Notes: generated by a model not told the origin, from the letters alone. A stretch of 64,000 nt of DNA from a bacterium (GCA_017470245.1 JAFUEV010000067.1:1-64000), one strand, 5' to 3'; shown: positions 34,827 through 45,233, counted from the first letter of the stretch. Translations and numbers: made by a program.

Positions 34827-35025
34827 GACTACATTCCTTTGCATTGTATTTATACGTTACTTTATAATAGGCAAAACATGTTTTTTCTTCAAGTGTTTTT
34901 TTGAAAAATCTTAAAAATTTATTTAAAATGCGTTAACAAATATTAATAATTTTGAAAAAAAGATTAAAGTTTTGAATAAATTAATCCGATAGATAAAACA
35001 TAAGTTATTGGAGAAAAGGCAAGAA

Positions 35026-35589
35026 ATGGGATTCAACGTAGGTTTTTTATCATCTGCAAATTCTAACAGGTCAATAATCGACCAACAAGCGCTTGCACGT
35101 GTAAAAGAACAAATATTTAATCCGAATAATGATAAAACCGTTGATGTATCTAAGTTAGATTTATCAAAATTTAACAGAGTAAGTCTTGGTACAGATTTAT
35201 ATGCCGCAAGAACCAATGGTGAAGTTGCCCTCCAAGCCTCAAAAGCAGCAACCGATTTCGGTGTTCAACTAAGTAATTCATTCAATGCAAATGTTCAATA
35301 TTTAAATTCACAAGCTGCACAAAGTTTATTTACTTCAAAAGAAAATACGGGAAAAGTAGTTGTTAATTTAGATAATACACAACCCGTAATGGGAAATGAA
35401 GCAGTTGTAGCTTCTTCTCACATTGTTGAAGCACAAAATATGAAACAAGACAAAAGAGGACAAAATCCTTTTGCTTTCTATTTCAACGCAGCAAATAAAA
35501 TAGATGAAGATGACGGAAACAATATATTTGAAAATTTAGATGAATTAAATTCAAGTATATTTGTTCCAAGTGTTAATTTTCTTGCCTAA
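35026..35589 (+). CDS. Hypothetical protein, about 187 aa
   Basis: Not recognised. Predicted soluble, rich in Asn, Ser and Ala, with long amphipathic stretches (around residues 60-110, QASKAATDFGVQLSNSFNAN) and an acidic Asp/Glu/Asn-rich C-terminus. No signal peptide or membrane segment. The ATG at 35026 is chosen over 35008 because AAAAGG lies 6-7 nt upstream. A terminator follows 26 bp after the stop. The composition resembles small lineage-specific proteins elsewhere in the window. Confidence 0.7.
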   Translation: MGFNVGFLSSANSNRSIIDQQALARVKEQIFNPNNDKTVDVSKLDLSKFNRVSLGTDLYAARTNGEVALQASKAATDFGVQLSNSFNANVQYLNSQAAQSLFTSKENTGKVVVNLDNTQPVMGNEAVVASSHIVEAQNMKQDKRGQNPFAFYFNAANKIDEDDGNNIFENLDELNSSIFVPSVNFLA

Positions 35590-35614
35590 TATACATTGTT
35601 ACTTGTTTTTCCGA

Positions 35615-35642
35615 GACGAAACTAAGTTTTCGTCTTTTTTTT
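35615..35642 (+). terminator. Terminator of 35026-35589
   Basis: GACGAAA/TTTCGTC stem with a 6-nt loop and a T8 tail. Confidence 0.8.
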
Positions 35643-35655
35643 GCAAATTTCCGTA

Positions 35656-36021
35656 GGCTGACTGAATGAACTGAAGGAATGCCGAAGTAACCAAAACAAT
35701 AGTGAATGTTAACGTAGTGAAATGAACGACTTGTTTTGGGGGAGGAAATTTGCAGTTTCGTTTTTCTTTGGCTGACTGAATGAACTGAAGGAACGCCGAA
35801 GTAACCAAAACAATAGTGAATGTAAACGTAGTGAAATGAACGACTTGTTTTGGGGGAAGAAATTTGCAGTTCTGTTTTCTTTGGCTGACTGAATGAAATG
35901 AAGGAACGCCGAAGTAACCAAAACAATAGTGAATGTAAACGTAGTGAAATGAACGACTTGTTTTGGGGGAAGAAATTTGCAGTTCTGTTTTCTTTGGCTG
36001 ACTGAATGAAATGAAGAAACA
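35656..36021. repeat. 113-114 bp tandem repeat, 3.2 copies
   Basis: Copies begin with GGCTGACTGAATGAA at 35656, 35770, 35883 and 35996; the last is cut after about 26 bp. Copies 2 and 3 are nearly identical; copy 1 differs at a handful of positions. Each unit contains shorter related words (GAATGAACTGAAG, GAAATGAACGAC) and an inverted repeat CCAAAACAA/TTGTTTTGG about 31 nt apart (in copy 1 at 35691-35699 and 35731-35739). Minus-strand frames crossing it repeat a peptide only because the unit is near 114 bp; they have no start signals and are not genes. The 484-bp gap 35590-36073 holds otherwise only the terminator at 35615. Confidence 0.9.
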
Positions 36022-36073
36022 GTAACAACTTACATTACTGTAACATTGTATATAGTTCCCAAACTTTAAACAG

Positions 36074-36247
36074 CTATTTTTTCATACTTAATTTTTGTAT
36101 AATTACATAAATTATTGTTAAAACAGTCAATGCTCCATCATCAATATACCCAACAGGAAATGCCGCATCAGGTACAAAATCAACAGGAGATATAATATAA
36201 GCTACTAATACCAAAACAGCTATTATAATTTTTGTTTTTTTGTTCAT
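36074..36247 (-). CDS. DUF1232/YkvA-like small membrane protein
   Basis: 57 aa. MNKKTKIIIAVLVLVAYIIS leads into PVDFVPDAAFPVGYIDD, the hallmark of the DUF1232 (YkvA) family, and then a second hydrophobic segment. The family is of unknown function and membrane-bound. GGGAG lies 9 nt before the ATG at 36247. It starts 15 bp after the dgkA stop, so it is the last gene of the pgpH-ybeY-dgkA operon. Confidence 0.85.
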   Translation of the reverse strand: MNKKTKIIIAVLVLVAYIISPVDFVPDAAFPVGYIDDGALTVLTIIYVIIQKLSMKK

Positions 36248-36262
36248 TACATAAAACTCCCA

Positions 36263-36724
36263 TTACAAGATATTCAAAGTATTATCAGATTGTGTTGTTA
36301 TTGGCGTATGTTCAATATTATGAATAATCTGTTTATATTGAAAATACTCGGAAATATCTTTGTAAATATATTTACCAAACATAAGCGATCCAAGTAAAAT
36401 ACTCATACAGGCAACTAATAACACCATGCCTGCGGACATATCTTTAGCCATTTCAACCAAGCGTGAATAATTATTTTTGTATGTAGCATCAAGAGTAAAC
36501 TCAATTACAGAGTTAATAAGCTCGCATACAAGTACAATAGTTATCATTAAAATAAGAATACATATATCCGTAATACTAAAACGGAGTAAAAATGCACTAA
36601 TAATAACTATAATAGAAATAAAAACTTCTATAACAAAATTACGTTGGGATGAAAAAGCAAGTTTCAATCCGTGTATTGCATTGGATATACTTTCTTTTAC
36701 ACTTCCGGATTTGAATTTGGTCAT
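36263..36724 (-). CDS. dgkA: Diacylglycerol/undecaprenol kinase
   Basis: 153 aa integral membrane kinase. The signature is in CELINSVIEFTLD followed by EMAKDMSAGMVLL. The Gram-positive-type enzyme phosphorylates undecaprenol and so recycles the wall lipid carrier; the classic E. coli enzyme acts on diacylglycerol. Which applies here is not clear from sequence. The last 40 residues are a non-family tail. The start overlaps the ybeY stop by 4 bp. The ybeY-dgkA order is common across bacteria. Confidence 0.9.
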   Translation of the reverse strand: MTKFKSGSVKESISNAIHGLKLAFSSQRNFVIEVFISIIVIISAFLLRFSITDICILILMITIVLVCELINSVIEFTLDATYKNNYSRLVEMAKDMSAGMVLLVACMSILLGSLMFGKYIYKDISEYFQYKQIIHNIEHTPITTQSDNTLNIL

Positions 36725-37221
36725 AATACAACTGCCTTTGCTTTATTTTGATTATCTACCATAAAGTTGTATTCGTCCTCCGTTTGATGGTCAAACCCCA
36801 GAAGGTGTAAAATTCCGTGAGAAATTATATAATATAATTCATCATAAAAGCCAACATTATTTTCTTTTGCTTGTTCAGCAATTTTATCAAGAGAAACAAT
36901 TATTTCACCTAAATTTATTTCACCGTCAAAAATATATTGTTCTTCTTCGGGAGAATCGGCAAATATTGCAAAAGTTATTACATCAGTAGGTTTATCTTTA
37001 TCCCTGTATTCTTTATTAATTCTGTGTATTTCGTCATTATTAACAAGTACAATATCAAATGTAACAGTATCATAATCAAGATTATCAAGGCAAGACTTTG
37101 ACATAATAGTTTTATTGTCAAAAATAAACTCTGTCATTTTTACAACATTGTTATAGACTAAAACTTCATCAATGTTGTACTCATCATAAGTATCTTCGAT
37201 AAATACGTTAAGATTAGTCAT
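36721..37221 (-). CDS. ybeY: Endoribonuclease YbeY
   Basis: About 166 aa. The zinc-binding motif is HGILHLLGFDH (HGxLHLxGxDH). It matures the 3' end of 16S rRNA and takes part in ribosome quality control. The frame is open far upstream (37329), but the ATG at 37221 has GGAG 4-5 nt before it and overlaps the end of pgpH by 8 bp, as expected for a coupled gene. Confidence 0.94.
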   Translation of the reverse strand: MTNLNVFIEDTYDEYNIDEVLVYNNVVKMTEFIFDNKTIMSKSCLDNLDYDTVTFDIVLVNNDEIHRINKEYRDKDKPTDVITFAIFADSPEEEQYIFDGEINLGEIIVSLDKIAEQAKENNVGFYDELYYIISHGILHLLGFDHQTEDEYNFMVDNQNKAKAVVL

Positions 37222-39328
37222 TTTTCTCCTGTTTAGCCTGTTCTTTTGCCTGCAAATCTTCAATAGCTTCTTGATATTTAATTCTCTTATGGAATACACT
37301 GCGTTGAACCCTTGAAAGTGTTGCCGCAATTATTTTTATATCTTTTAAGGTTAACGGACTTTCAGATAATTGTCCGTCATTTAGCCTATCTTGAATGATT
37401 TTATTAATAAGTTCGTTAAGTTCTTCCTGAGAGTGTTCTTTTAGTGTTCTGGAGGCTGATTCTACAGCGTCTGCAATCATTAAAATAGCGGTTTCTTTTG
37501 TTTGAGGCTTAGGACCTGTATATCTGAACTGGTCTTCCTTAACATTTTCCGCACCTTCTTGAGCTACTGCCTGATTATAAAAATAGCTTGCAAGTGAAGT
37601 ACCATGGTGTTGTGAAATAAAATCTTGAATAACTTCCGGAATATGATATTCTTTTGCGTATGCAATACCGTCCTTTGTGTGGGAAGTAATAACCATTTTA
37701 CTTGAACGTGGAGTAAGTTTTTCATGAGGATTCTCTATTCCTGAAAATGTTTGGTTTTCAACAAAGAACAAAGGACGAACTATTTTTCCGACATCATGAT
37801 ACATAGCACCGACTCTAGCGAGAATAGGATCTGCACCAATTGCTTCTGCTGCTGATTCTGCAAGATTTGATACTCTTAAACTATGTTCAAACGTTCCGGG
37901 TGCAGTTTCATGCAATTTTTTTAATAAAGGCTGATTATTATAATCGCCTAACTCAGCAAGACCAAAAGCAGTTATGACTTTAAACAGATTTTCTATAATA
38001 GGAATCATTCCAAGAGCAAATACACCGGAGAAAAATCCGTTAATTATACCAGAGAATATATCTTGTCCAAGTCTTCCCAGTCCCAAATCATAATATACAC
38101 ATAATATTATCAAGCACATTGCCAATGAAGTATATACCCCAACTTTTATCAGGTCAAATCTTCTTGAATACCTTATTAATGTCATTCCAATAGTAGAAAT
38201 AATTACGGATAGTAAAAATACAGACATTGCAAGTGCAGAAAACTGTAAAGACAATGTTATTATAGTTAAAAAAGTTACCGTAATATAAAATGACGTTCTC
38301 GGATTCAAAAATACTGATAAAATTATTGCATAGAATGGGAAAGGCAACAAAAATACCGACCAATTAGCAGGTAATAATACCGATAAAATAGCAATAGCAA
38401 CAGTCAAAGAAGCAATAATATTTATATGTCTTCTATCAAAGAATTTAGGCTCAAAGTATTTCAAATAATACCCTACAGCAAAAATACCGATACCTACAAG
38501 AGAGAATATACCAAGAATACCGCCATAATTAATTCTTAAAATATTATAGCCAGCTTTACTTAAAGCTTCTTTTTTAACCTGAGTAATCGGTTCACCAATG
38601 TTCACAATAACATCACCTTTATTAAATTTAACTTTAATAGGTGTTATCTTATCACGTTCAATTTTTCTTGCTATATTGGTTGCTTCTTCATCTACAATCA
38701 TATTGGGAACAATTACCTGTTCCAATAAGGCGGAAATCACTTTTATATTATTATTTGTTGTATTAATTTCAACATTTCTTTTAATAATCTTAGATAAAGA
38801 ATTTTCAACAAAATCTTTTTCGGTAATACCTTCATTTAAAACTGATTCCAAAGTTTTTGCAGATGAAGCAAAAACATAATCCAAATTTTCATCGTCAGCA
38901 TTCAAGAAAAAAGAAAAGACAAAATCCTTAACATTAGTATCAGGAATATCAAACATAGCTTCTAATTTACGATATTTATCTTTTTCAGGAATTTCTTCAC
39001 TTCTTATATTCTTAACTTCTTCAGTTATTTCATTTAAGTTATTTTTAATATACGTATCATCTGCAGGTGAATATACAAGATTAACCTTTTGGGCAACTTC
39101 TCTTCTTCTTTTTTCAGTTTTAATTTCATCCGTAACTTCTATATCAGATGGTGCAATTACAACAACTTTACTTGTATTATCTTTATCAACTATAGTCTGA
39201 AAAAAGAAATACTTAGATACCAAAACACCTGTAAACACTATTGCAAATAAAAAAACCAAAGCAATATTCAACAATAAACGGGGCGACTTTAGCCACGAAA
39301 GACTTTGCGTAATATCAATTTTTTTCAT
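37214..39328 (-). CDS. 7TM-HD cyclic-di-AMP phosphodiesterase (PgpH type)
   Basis: 704 aa. One N-terminal membrane helix, an extracytoplasmic domain (about residues 55-270), a seven-helix membrane domain (about 275-455) and a cytoplasmic HD domain with HSLRVSNLAE and YHDVGKI near residue 510. Listeria PgpH, which hydrolyses c-di-AMP, has the same layout; so do YqfF proteins. In many bacteria this gene directly precedes ybeY and dgkA, as here. No good ribosome binding site is visible. Confidence 0.9.
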   Translation of the reverse strand: MKKIDITQSLSWLKSPRLLLNIALVFLFAIVFTGVLVSKYFFFQTIVDKDNTSKVVVIAPSDIEVTDEIKTEKRRREVAQKVNLVYSPADDTYIKNNLNEITEEVKNIRSEEIPEKDKYRKLEAMFDIPDTNVKDFVFSFFLNADDENLDYVFASSAKTLESVLNEGITEKDFVENSLSKIIKRNVEINTTNNNIKVISALLEQVIVPNMIVDEEATNIARKIERDKITPIKVKFNKGDVIVNIGEPITQVKKEALSKAGYNILRINYGGILGIFSLVGIGIFAVGYYLKYFEPKFFDRRHINIIASLTVAIAILSVLLPANWSVFLLPFPFYAIILSVFLNPRTSFYITVTFLTIITLSLQFSALAMSVFLLSVIISTIGMTLIRYSRRFDLIKVGVYTSLAMCLIILCVYYDLGLGRLGQDIFSGIINGFFSGVFALGMIPIIENLFKVITAFGLAELGDYNNQPLLKKLHETAPGTFEHSLRVSNLAESAAEAIGADPILARVGAMYHDVGKIVRPLFFVENQTFSGIENPHEKLTPRSSKMVITSHTKDGIAYAKEYHIPEVIQDFISQHHGTSLASYFYNQAVAQEGAENVKEDQFRYTGPKPQTKETAILMIADAVESASRTLKEHSQEELNELINKIIQDRLNDGQLSESPLTLKDIKIIAATLSRVQRSVFHKRIKYQEAIEDLQAKEQAKQEKND

Positions 39329-39411
39329 ATATATTATTATCTCTTTTATTATATTCTTATTATCAAACCATTTTACAACAATTCAATGATTTTGCAAAAT
39401 TAGTAAACTGT

Positions 39412-39440
39412 TTGAACTTTTATTTTGTGAATACTATAAT
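39412..39440 (+). promoter_or_regulatory. Promoter of the AsmA-like gene
   Basis: TTGAAC, 17 nt, TATAAT; the predicted start near 39447 gives a 40-nt leader. Confidence 0.75.
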
Positions 39441-39487
39441 TTATTTTAACAGGTATTCGTTTAAACGTTTGTTTGGTTAATTATAAA

Positions 39488-42400
39488 ATGCAGATTAAAA
39501 ATAATTATAAAAAGTTGTTAAATATATTGATTTCAATATCAGTATTGGAATGCGTGTATCTTTTTGCACTTCCTCCAATTGCAAATCATTTTTTGAATAA
39601 CGGATATCTTGAAAAGATAGTACAAGAAAAAACAAACGCAAAAATAAATCATAGCCGAATAAAATTAAAAACTCACATACTTCCGTATTTGACCTTTAAA
39701 ACGAACAATATTGAACTTCTTGAGAAAGAAACAAATATACCTTTTATTAACGCAAAAGACGTTAATGTAAAAATATCAATATTACCGTTATTAAAGCAGA
39801 AACTGAATATAAAACATATTTATGCATCAAATGCAAATATAAATATAGAACGAAACCAAGATGGAACATATAATTTCGAGAAGCTTTTCCCTTCAAAAGA
39901 ACAGTCTAAATTTGTTCTGCACTACGGAAGTATTAAAATAGGTTTAAAAAAATATTCTTTAACATTAAAAGATGAACAAAATAAACAAACAATCTCAATA
40001 GACGGAAATCCGCTTATAATAAAAAACAAACTAAAAAAGAAATACATAAAAATTAAAACAATAGGAGAAATAGTCAATAATCAAAACAAACAAAGTAACT
40101 ATGATATAGACTTAAAATTCAAATATCCGTTTAATAATTATACAAATGAAATAGTTACCGGTAGAGCAATTTTATATGACATTGATTTAAATCCGATATT
40201 TCCTCTTATTCAAAAATATACAGATAACAAAATAACAAAATTATCCGGAAATATAGACTATATCCAATTTTCGGCAGATTCATCAAAAAACAACTCTAAC
40301 CACGTATCATTAAATACAAAATTCCAAGATTTCATATTTGATATGAAAGGATGGGGAAATTATATTCAAGCAAACGGCGAAAATACAGCTAATGCAAGTG
40401 TGGATTTAATTGATAATAAAATAAATGTTGATTCATTTAACTATAAAGCCGACAATATTGATATTCACAGCAATGGAAATATTATTTTAGAAAAGCAACC
40501 GACACTTGATATAGATATAGAAGTAAAAAATTCAAGAACGGAAAATATAGCATCAATACTACCACCAAACTTAGTTCCTCAATATAAAACAATAGAGAAA
40601 ATCAAAAATTATGGTGTATTTGGTGATATAGACGGTAAAGTATCAATTAAAGGTCAAGTACCCAACCCTGATATAACAGGATGGGTAAAAGGGCGAGATG
40701 TTCACATCCTTGATAAATCAATACATCATTTACATAAAGGTACTGTAGATATTAATTTTGACAAACATAAACTCAATATGAATATATTGGTTGATATGTT
40801 TAATAATCAAAAAGCAGAAATAAAAGGCTATACATATATGTATAGAGATGGTATCAATGATGTAACAATAAAAACAACCAATAATATAGATTTTCCGTTA
40901 GCGCAAAAAATAGTTATCCCGATAAGCAAAGTATTTAACTTTATGCTTGGCCCAATTCCGGATATGAATATTACCTCAGGAAAAGGTATTATTGATATGC
41001 GAATAAGAGGTGCTATTGATTATATTGATATGAACGGATATTGTAAATTTAATCAGGCAAACCTTACTTATAACGGATTATATGCAAATATTCACAACGG
41101 AAGCGGTAAACTTGATTTTGATGGAGATGTAATTTCCTTTAAATCAGATAAATTATATATAAAAAATAATTTGGTAAATGTAGACGGAAAAGTTCAAATC
41201 AATGATAACCTTGACTATAATATTTCAACCACAAAAGCAGAAGCCAAAGATTTATTTGAATTAATCAATAAAAGCAGTCTTTTAAAAGATGTAAAATCCG
41301 GTTTAGCCGTTATCACAAGTGCATCAGGTCCTATGACATTAAAAGTCAACATAAAATCAAAAATAGTACCTGTTCCATACGGACAACCGCCACTGCCTCC
41401 TGAAGAAGCATTTTTTGATATGAAAGTTAAAGGTAGTGTCGATTTATTCGATAATAAAGCGACTATTATAGGATTTGAAACACCTATATACGACATAAAA
41501 GGTAATGTTGAATACACAGAAACAGTAACAACTATTAATAACATAGATGCAAAATGTGAAAAATCACCAATAAACATAAAAGGTAAAGTAATTAACGATT
41601 TAAAAACAAAAATACCTTTTGTTGATATGACAATTAAAAGTGATGCCATCTATTTGGGTGATACAATTAAATTCCTTACTCGCTCATATCTGTATCCAAA
41701 TTATTATCCTGATTTATCTTCATTGTATAACCTTAATTCACAACATGATTTATATTTTACATATAAAGCGAAATCTATAGATTTCATAACAAATAAAGCA
41801 TTTGCAGAAATGAATTTTATAACTGATACTTCCGATAGCCCGTTGAGAGCAAAAAACGGAAAAATTACAATGAAAAATGCAAATGTATATGTTGAAAATG
41901 TTAATGCGGATTTACTCGGTTCTAATCTTAATATAAACGGAGATGTTAAACGAGTTGATACTTTAAACCCAATTTATAATTTAGATATTTTTACCGAAAA
42001 ATTTAACCTTGAAAATATCAATAATGTCGATAAATACGACATAATTCCAAATGAAGCGAAATCATTTATTAATCAATTTAAAGATTTTAAAGGTTTTGCA
42101 GACTTTAATGTAATTCTCAAAAAAAATATAATAGATAGTAATATAGAACTGTTTAAACCTCATTTTGTGCACAAAACAACAAATATCCCGTTTGATTTTG
42201 ATGATTTTACCGTAAATATCAACAGCGACAAAGTGTCTATGGACAATGTAACAGCATATATAGGAGATATGCCATTCTTTGGAAATATAAAATTATCCAA
42301 TATATACAAAGCTCCAAATTTAGACAGCTATTTTACGACAAAACTCACTGATAAATTTGTACAGGATTATTTCCCCGAAGATATATCAAAAAAAATAAAG

Positions 42401-44011
42401 CTAATCGGTGATATAAATTTATCTGCAGATGTAAAAGGAACACAAAATAACTTAAATATAAAACCCAAATTAACATTCTATCCTGATTCCGATGTAATAA
42501 TAGAAGGTATAAGACTTGGTGAAACTGCGGATACAAGAGAATTTAACGGTAATATAGATGTACAACAAAATAAAATAGATGTAAAAAAATTAGATTATAT
42601 AAAATATATTGTTTCCCAAAATAATATTTCTTATCCTGTTTTATTTGCAACAGGCAGCGGAATTGTAAATATAAATAAAGAAAAAAATACATATCAACTA
42701 CAAGAAGCAACTATAAAAACAGAAAAAAACCTATCCGCAAAACTATTAAATATCTTTTTGAAACAACCTATATTTAAACAAGGTTCATTAAACTGTGATT
42801 TAAAATATACAGTGGATAATAATAATAAAATTGCAAAAATCACAGGAAAACTGGACTCAAGAAACCTTGATATACCTTTATTTGACACAGTTGTGAAGAA
42901 TATAAGACTTGATGCAAAAGACGATAATATAGATATAAATGTATTTGGATTTTTAAATGATTCAAGATTCAAAGTATCTTCTTTGATTGAAAATAATATA
43001 TATACAACACCCAAAATACAGAATTTAACAATATCTGCAGATACAATTGATAATGATAAAATTCTAAGAAGTCTTGCAAAAGCCAGAAAAGCAATGACCA
43101 CTAATAACAAAATTAAAAATACCGATTTTTCAGGTATTCACCTAGAAAACGGAAATATTGATATACAAAAACTATTAATAAAATCTCTTGTTGCAGAAAA
43201 TGTTAAAGGTAATTTTTCTATTGATGAAAACGGAATATTTTCAGCAGATAACCTTAAAATAGATGTTGGTCAAGGAAACATTGAAGGAAAACTTTTATAT
43301 GACCTTAATGATAATGAAATTCAAGGTGATTTTGAACTGACCAATGTTGATTCTAATTATGTAGCAGAAACATTATTTGACGGTAAAAATCAGGTATACG
43401 GAAATGCCAGCGGAAAAATAATTCTTTCAACACAAGGTACAACAAACGAAGAAATAATACAAAATATGAATGGGCTTATATTTTTTGAAATAAAAGACGG
43501 AAGAATGCCGAAACTGGGTTCATTGGAATATCTGTTAAGAGCAGGAAATATTATTAAAAATGGAATAACAGGCTTAACAATAAACAGTATTCTACAACTG
43601 CTAAATTTAGTTAAGACCGGTTATTTTTCAAAAATAAACGGCAGCTGCATTATAGACAACGGTATTGCAAAAGATATAGAAATATATTCAACAGGTGAAA
43701 ACATGAGCCTTTATATTCACGGTGACTATGATATAAGTAATACCACCGCTAATATGGAAGTCTTAGGCAAACTTTCAAACAGAATTTCAACAATTTTCGG
43801 CTCACTTGGAAATACATCCTTAAATACATTCTTTAAATTAATTCCCGGTATATCATTACTGGATTTCAGACGCAAAGACATAATTGAAAATGTTGAAAAA
43901 ATACCGCCATTCACAAACGGAGATTATGAGTCAAGGGTATTCCAAGCTATAATTAACGGTGATATAAATTCATCTAAATACGTACAGAGTTTTAAATGGG
44001 TAAAAAATTAG
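39488..44011 (+). CDS. Giant AsmA/YhdP-like envelope protein
   Basis: About 1,507 aa. One N-terminal membrane helix (about residues 12-32, LISISVLECVYLFALPPIA) anchors a long periplasmic beta-rich repeat body. The AsmA-like N-terminal segment (LKTHILPYLTFKTNNIEL) and C-terminal AsmA/DUF3971-type region (IFFEIKDGRMPKLG, GSCIIDNGIAKDIEIYS) place it with YhdP, TamB and other bridge-like lipid transport proteins that move phospholipid to the outer membrane. The ATG at 39488 is preferred to the TTG at 39473; neither has a ribosome binding site. It supports a two-membrane envelope. Confidence 0.82.
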   Translation: MQIKNNYKKLLNILISISVLECVYLFALPPIANHFLNNGYLEKIVQEKTNAKINHSRIKLKTHILPYLTFKTNNIELLEKETNIPFINAKDVNVKISILPLLKQKLNIKHIYASNANINIERNQDGTYNFEKLFPSKEQSKFVLHYGSIKIGLKKYSLTLKDEQNKQTISIDGNPLIIKNKLKKKYIKIKTIGEIVNNQNKQSNYDIDLKFKYPFNNYTNEIVTGRAILYDIDLNPIFPLIQKYTDNKITKLSGNIDYIQFSADSSKNNSNHVSLNTKFQDFIFDMKGWGNYIQANGENTANASVDLIDNKINVDSFNYKADNIDIHSNGNIILEKQPTLDIDIEVKNSRTENIASILPPNLVPQYKTIEKIKNYGVFGDIDGKVSIKGQVPNPDITGWVKGRDVHILDKSIHHLHKGTVDINFDKHKLNMNILVDMFNNQKAEIKGYTYMYRDGINDVTIKTTNNIDFPLAQKIVIPISKVFNFMLGPIPDMNITSGKGIIDMRIRGAIDYIDMNGYCKFNQANLTYNGLYANIHNGSGKLDFDGDVISFKSDKLYIKNNLVNVDGKVQINDNLDYNISTTKAEAKDLFELINKSSLLKDVKSGLAVITSASGPMTLKVNIKSKIVPVPYGQPPLPPEEAFFDMKVKGSVDLFDNKATIIGFETPIYDIKGNVEYTETVTTINNIDAKCEKSPINIKGKVINDLKTKIPFVDMTIKSDAIYLGDTIKFLTRSYLYPNYYPDLSSLYNLNSQHDLYFTYKAKSIDFITNKAFAEMNFITDTSDSPLRAKNGKITMKNANVYVENVNADLLGSNLNINGDVKRVDTLNPIYNLDIFTEKFNLENINNVDKYDIIPNEAKSFINQFKDFKGFADFNVILKKNIIDSNIELFKPHFVHKTTNIPFDFDDFTVNINSDKVSMDNVTAYIGDMPFFGNIKLSNIYKAPNLDSYFTTKLTDKFVQDYFPEDISKKIKLIGDINLSADVKGTQNNLNIKPKLTFYPDSDVIIEGIRLGETADTREFNGNIDVQQNKIDVKKLDYIKYIVSQNNISYPVLFATGSGIVNINKEKNTYQLQEATIKTEKNLSAKLLNIFLKQPIFKQGSLNCDLKYTVDNNNKIAKITGKLDSRNLDIPLFDTVVKNIRLDAKDDNIDINVFGFLNDSRFKVSSLIENNIYTTPKIQNLTISADTIDNDKILRSLAKARKAMTTNNKIKNTDFSGIHLENGNIDIQKLLIKSLVAENVKGNFSIDENGIFSADNLKIDVGQGNIEGKLLYDLNDNEIQGDFELTNVDSNYVAETLFDGKNQVYGNASGKIILSTQGTTNEEIIQNMNGLIFFEIKDGRMPKLGSLEYLLRAGNIIKNGITGLTINSILQLLNLVKTGYFSKINGSCIIDNGIAKDIEIYSTGENMSLYIHGDYDISNTTANMEVLGKLSNRISTIFGSLGNTSLNTFFKLIPGISLLDFRRKDIIENVEKIPPFTNGDYESRVFQAIINGDINSSKYVQSFKWVKN

Positions 44012-44206
44012 CTTAAAATAAATTGTAACGACATATTACAAAAAAACAATGTTTTTCAAATGCTTCTTCACAATTCTTCACAAAAGGATTGAAATTTGAA
44101 TTTTAAAATGATATATTAAGTATATACAAAGTATATATAATATAATAACATAATGTTTTAAGTCATCAGTTGATTAAGTTTACTAATAGTAAGCCTTATA
44201 GGCTTT

Positions 44207-44263
44207 ATGTGTTCTGCAAAAATTTTGCAAAAGTGTGTATTATTTAAAATCAGGAGTATTCGT
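44207..44263 (+). promoter_or_regulatory. Leader of the second sigma factor with a perfect dyad
   Basis: TGCAAAA-A-TTTTGCA lies at 44216-44230, and AAGCCT/AGGCTT hairpin arms lie just upstream. AT-rich -10-like words (TATAAT) occur near 44130-44145. A weak candidate for an operator or RNA structure. Confidence 0.35.
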
Positions 44264-45148
44264 ATGACAATGAATTTAGTATCAAATGAAACAGAAACAT
44301 TAAATAACTTATATTCAGAAGCAAATATTGTAAATTATATCAAAGAAATTTCAAAGTATGAGAATTTAAGCATAGAAAAAGAACAAGAGTTAGCAAGATT
44401 AGCAAAAGAAGGCGACGAAAAAGCAAAACAAGAACTCGTAAAAGCCAATTTAAAATTAGTTGTTGCAATTGCTAAAAAGGTTATTCATTCAAGCAAAGTA
44501 CCTATGATTGACTTAATACAAGAAGGTAACATTGGATTAATGGTTGCAGTTGATAAATTTAATTGGAAATTTGGCTACAGATTTGCAACTTATGCCTGCT
44601 GGTGGATAAAACAATCAATGTTTAAAGCAATTTCCGAACAATCACATAGCGTAAAAATTCCGGTATATATACAAGAAACTCTTTCCAGATATTCAAAATT
44701 GAAATCAGAAATGGAAAAAAATGGAAGAACCGATATTTCACAAGAAGAAATAGCTAAAAAATTAAATATTGATTCATCTAAAATAAGCAATTATATGAAT
44801 GCTTACAAAAAAACCTTATCATTAGAAGGTGACTACGAAATGCAAAACGGTTCTGAAGTCAGACTAATAGATATAATAGAAGACAGAAAAAGCTCTGTAA
44901 CAAATGCAATCGAACAAGAAAACCTGAAAAAGGATATTGTTTCTTTGCTTAATAACTTAAAAGACAGAGAACAAAAGGTAATAGCTTTAAGATTTGGATT
45001 AAACGGAGGACAAAAACAAACGCTTGAAGAAATAGGCAAAATTTACGGAGTTACAAAAGAATGTATCAGACAAACAGAAGCAAGAGCTCTTGATAAACTA
45101 AGAAAAAATAATAACTCTTTTGCGCTTTATGAAAATTATGTATGTTAG
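44264..45148 (+). CDS. RpoD-like group 2 sigma factor
   Basis: About 294 aa with regions 1.2 to 4.2 but no long region 1.1. Region 2 is very close to primary sigma factors (DLIQEGNIGLMVAVDKFNWKFGYRFATYACWWIKQ), and region 4 carries LEEIGKIYGVTKECIRQTEARALDKLR. A vegetative sigma would normally be longer, so this is probably one of the group 2 factors typical of cyanobacterial relatives. The ATG at 44264 with AGGAG 8 nt upstream is preferred to 44207. A terminator follows. Confidence 0.9.
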   Translation: MTMNLVSNETETLNNLYSEANIVNYIKEISKYENLSIEKEQELARLAKEGDEKAKQELVKANLKLVVAIAKKVIHSSKVPMIDLIQEGNIGLMVAVDKFNWKFGYRFATYACWWIKQSMFKAISEQSHSVKIPVYIQETLSRYSKLKSEMEKNGRTDISQEEIAKKLNIDSSKISNYMNAYKKTLSLEGDYEMQNGSEVRLIDIIEDRKSSVTNAIEQENLKKDIVSLLNNLKDREQKVIALRFGLNGGQKQTLEEIGKIYGVTKECIRQTEARALDKLRKNNNSFALYENYVC

Positions 45149-45183
45149 CCTCAAACTATTATGAATATAGTAATTATCGGTAT

Positions 45184-45209
45184 AAAGCCCCGTAATCAGG
45201 GGCTTTATT
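45184..45209 (+). terminator. Terminator of the group 2 sigma gene
   Basis: AAAGCCCC/GGGGCTTT stem with a 7-nt loop; the T-tail is short. Confidence 0.7.
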
Positions 45210-45233
45210 CATGTTAAGAAAAAGAACTTTTAG

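Noticed and set aside
35573..36028. Minus-strand frames with repeated peptides across the 113-bp repeats
   Set aside because: The peptide repetition reflects the DNA repeat; three overlapping frames are equally open and none has a ribosome binding site.
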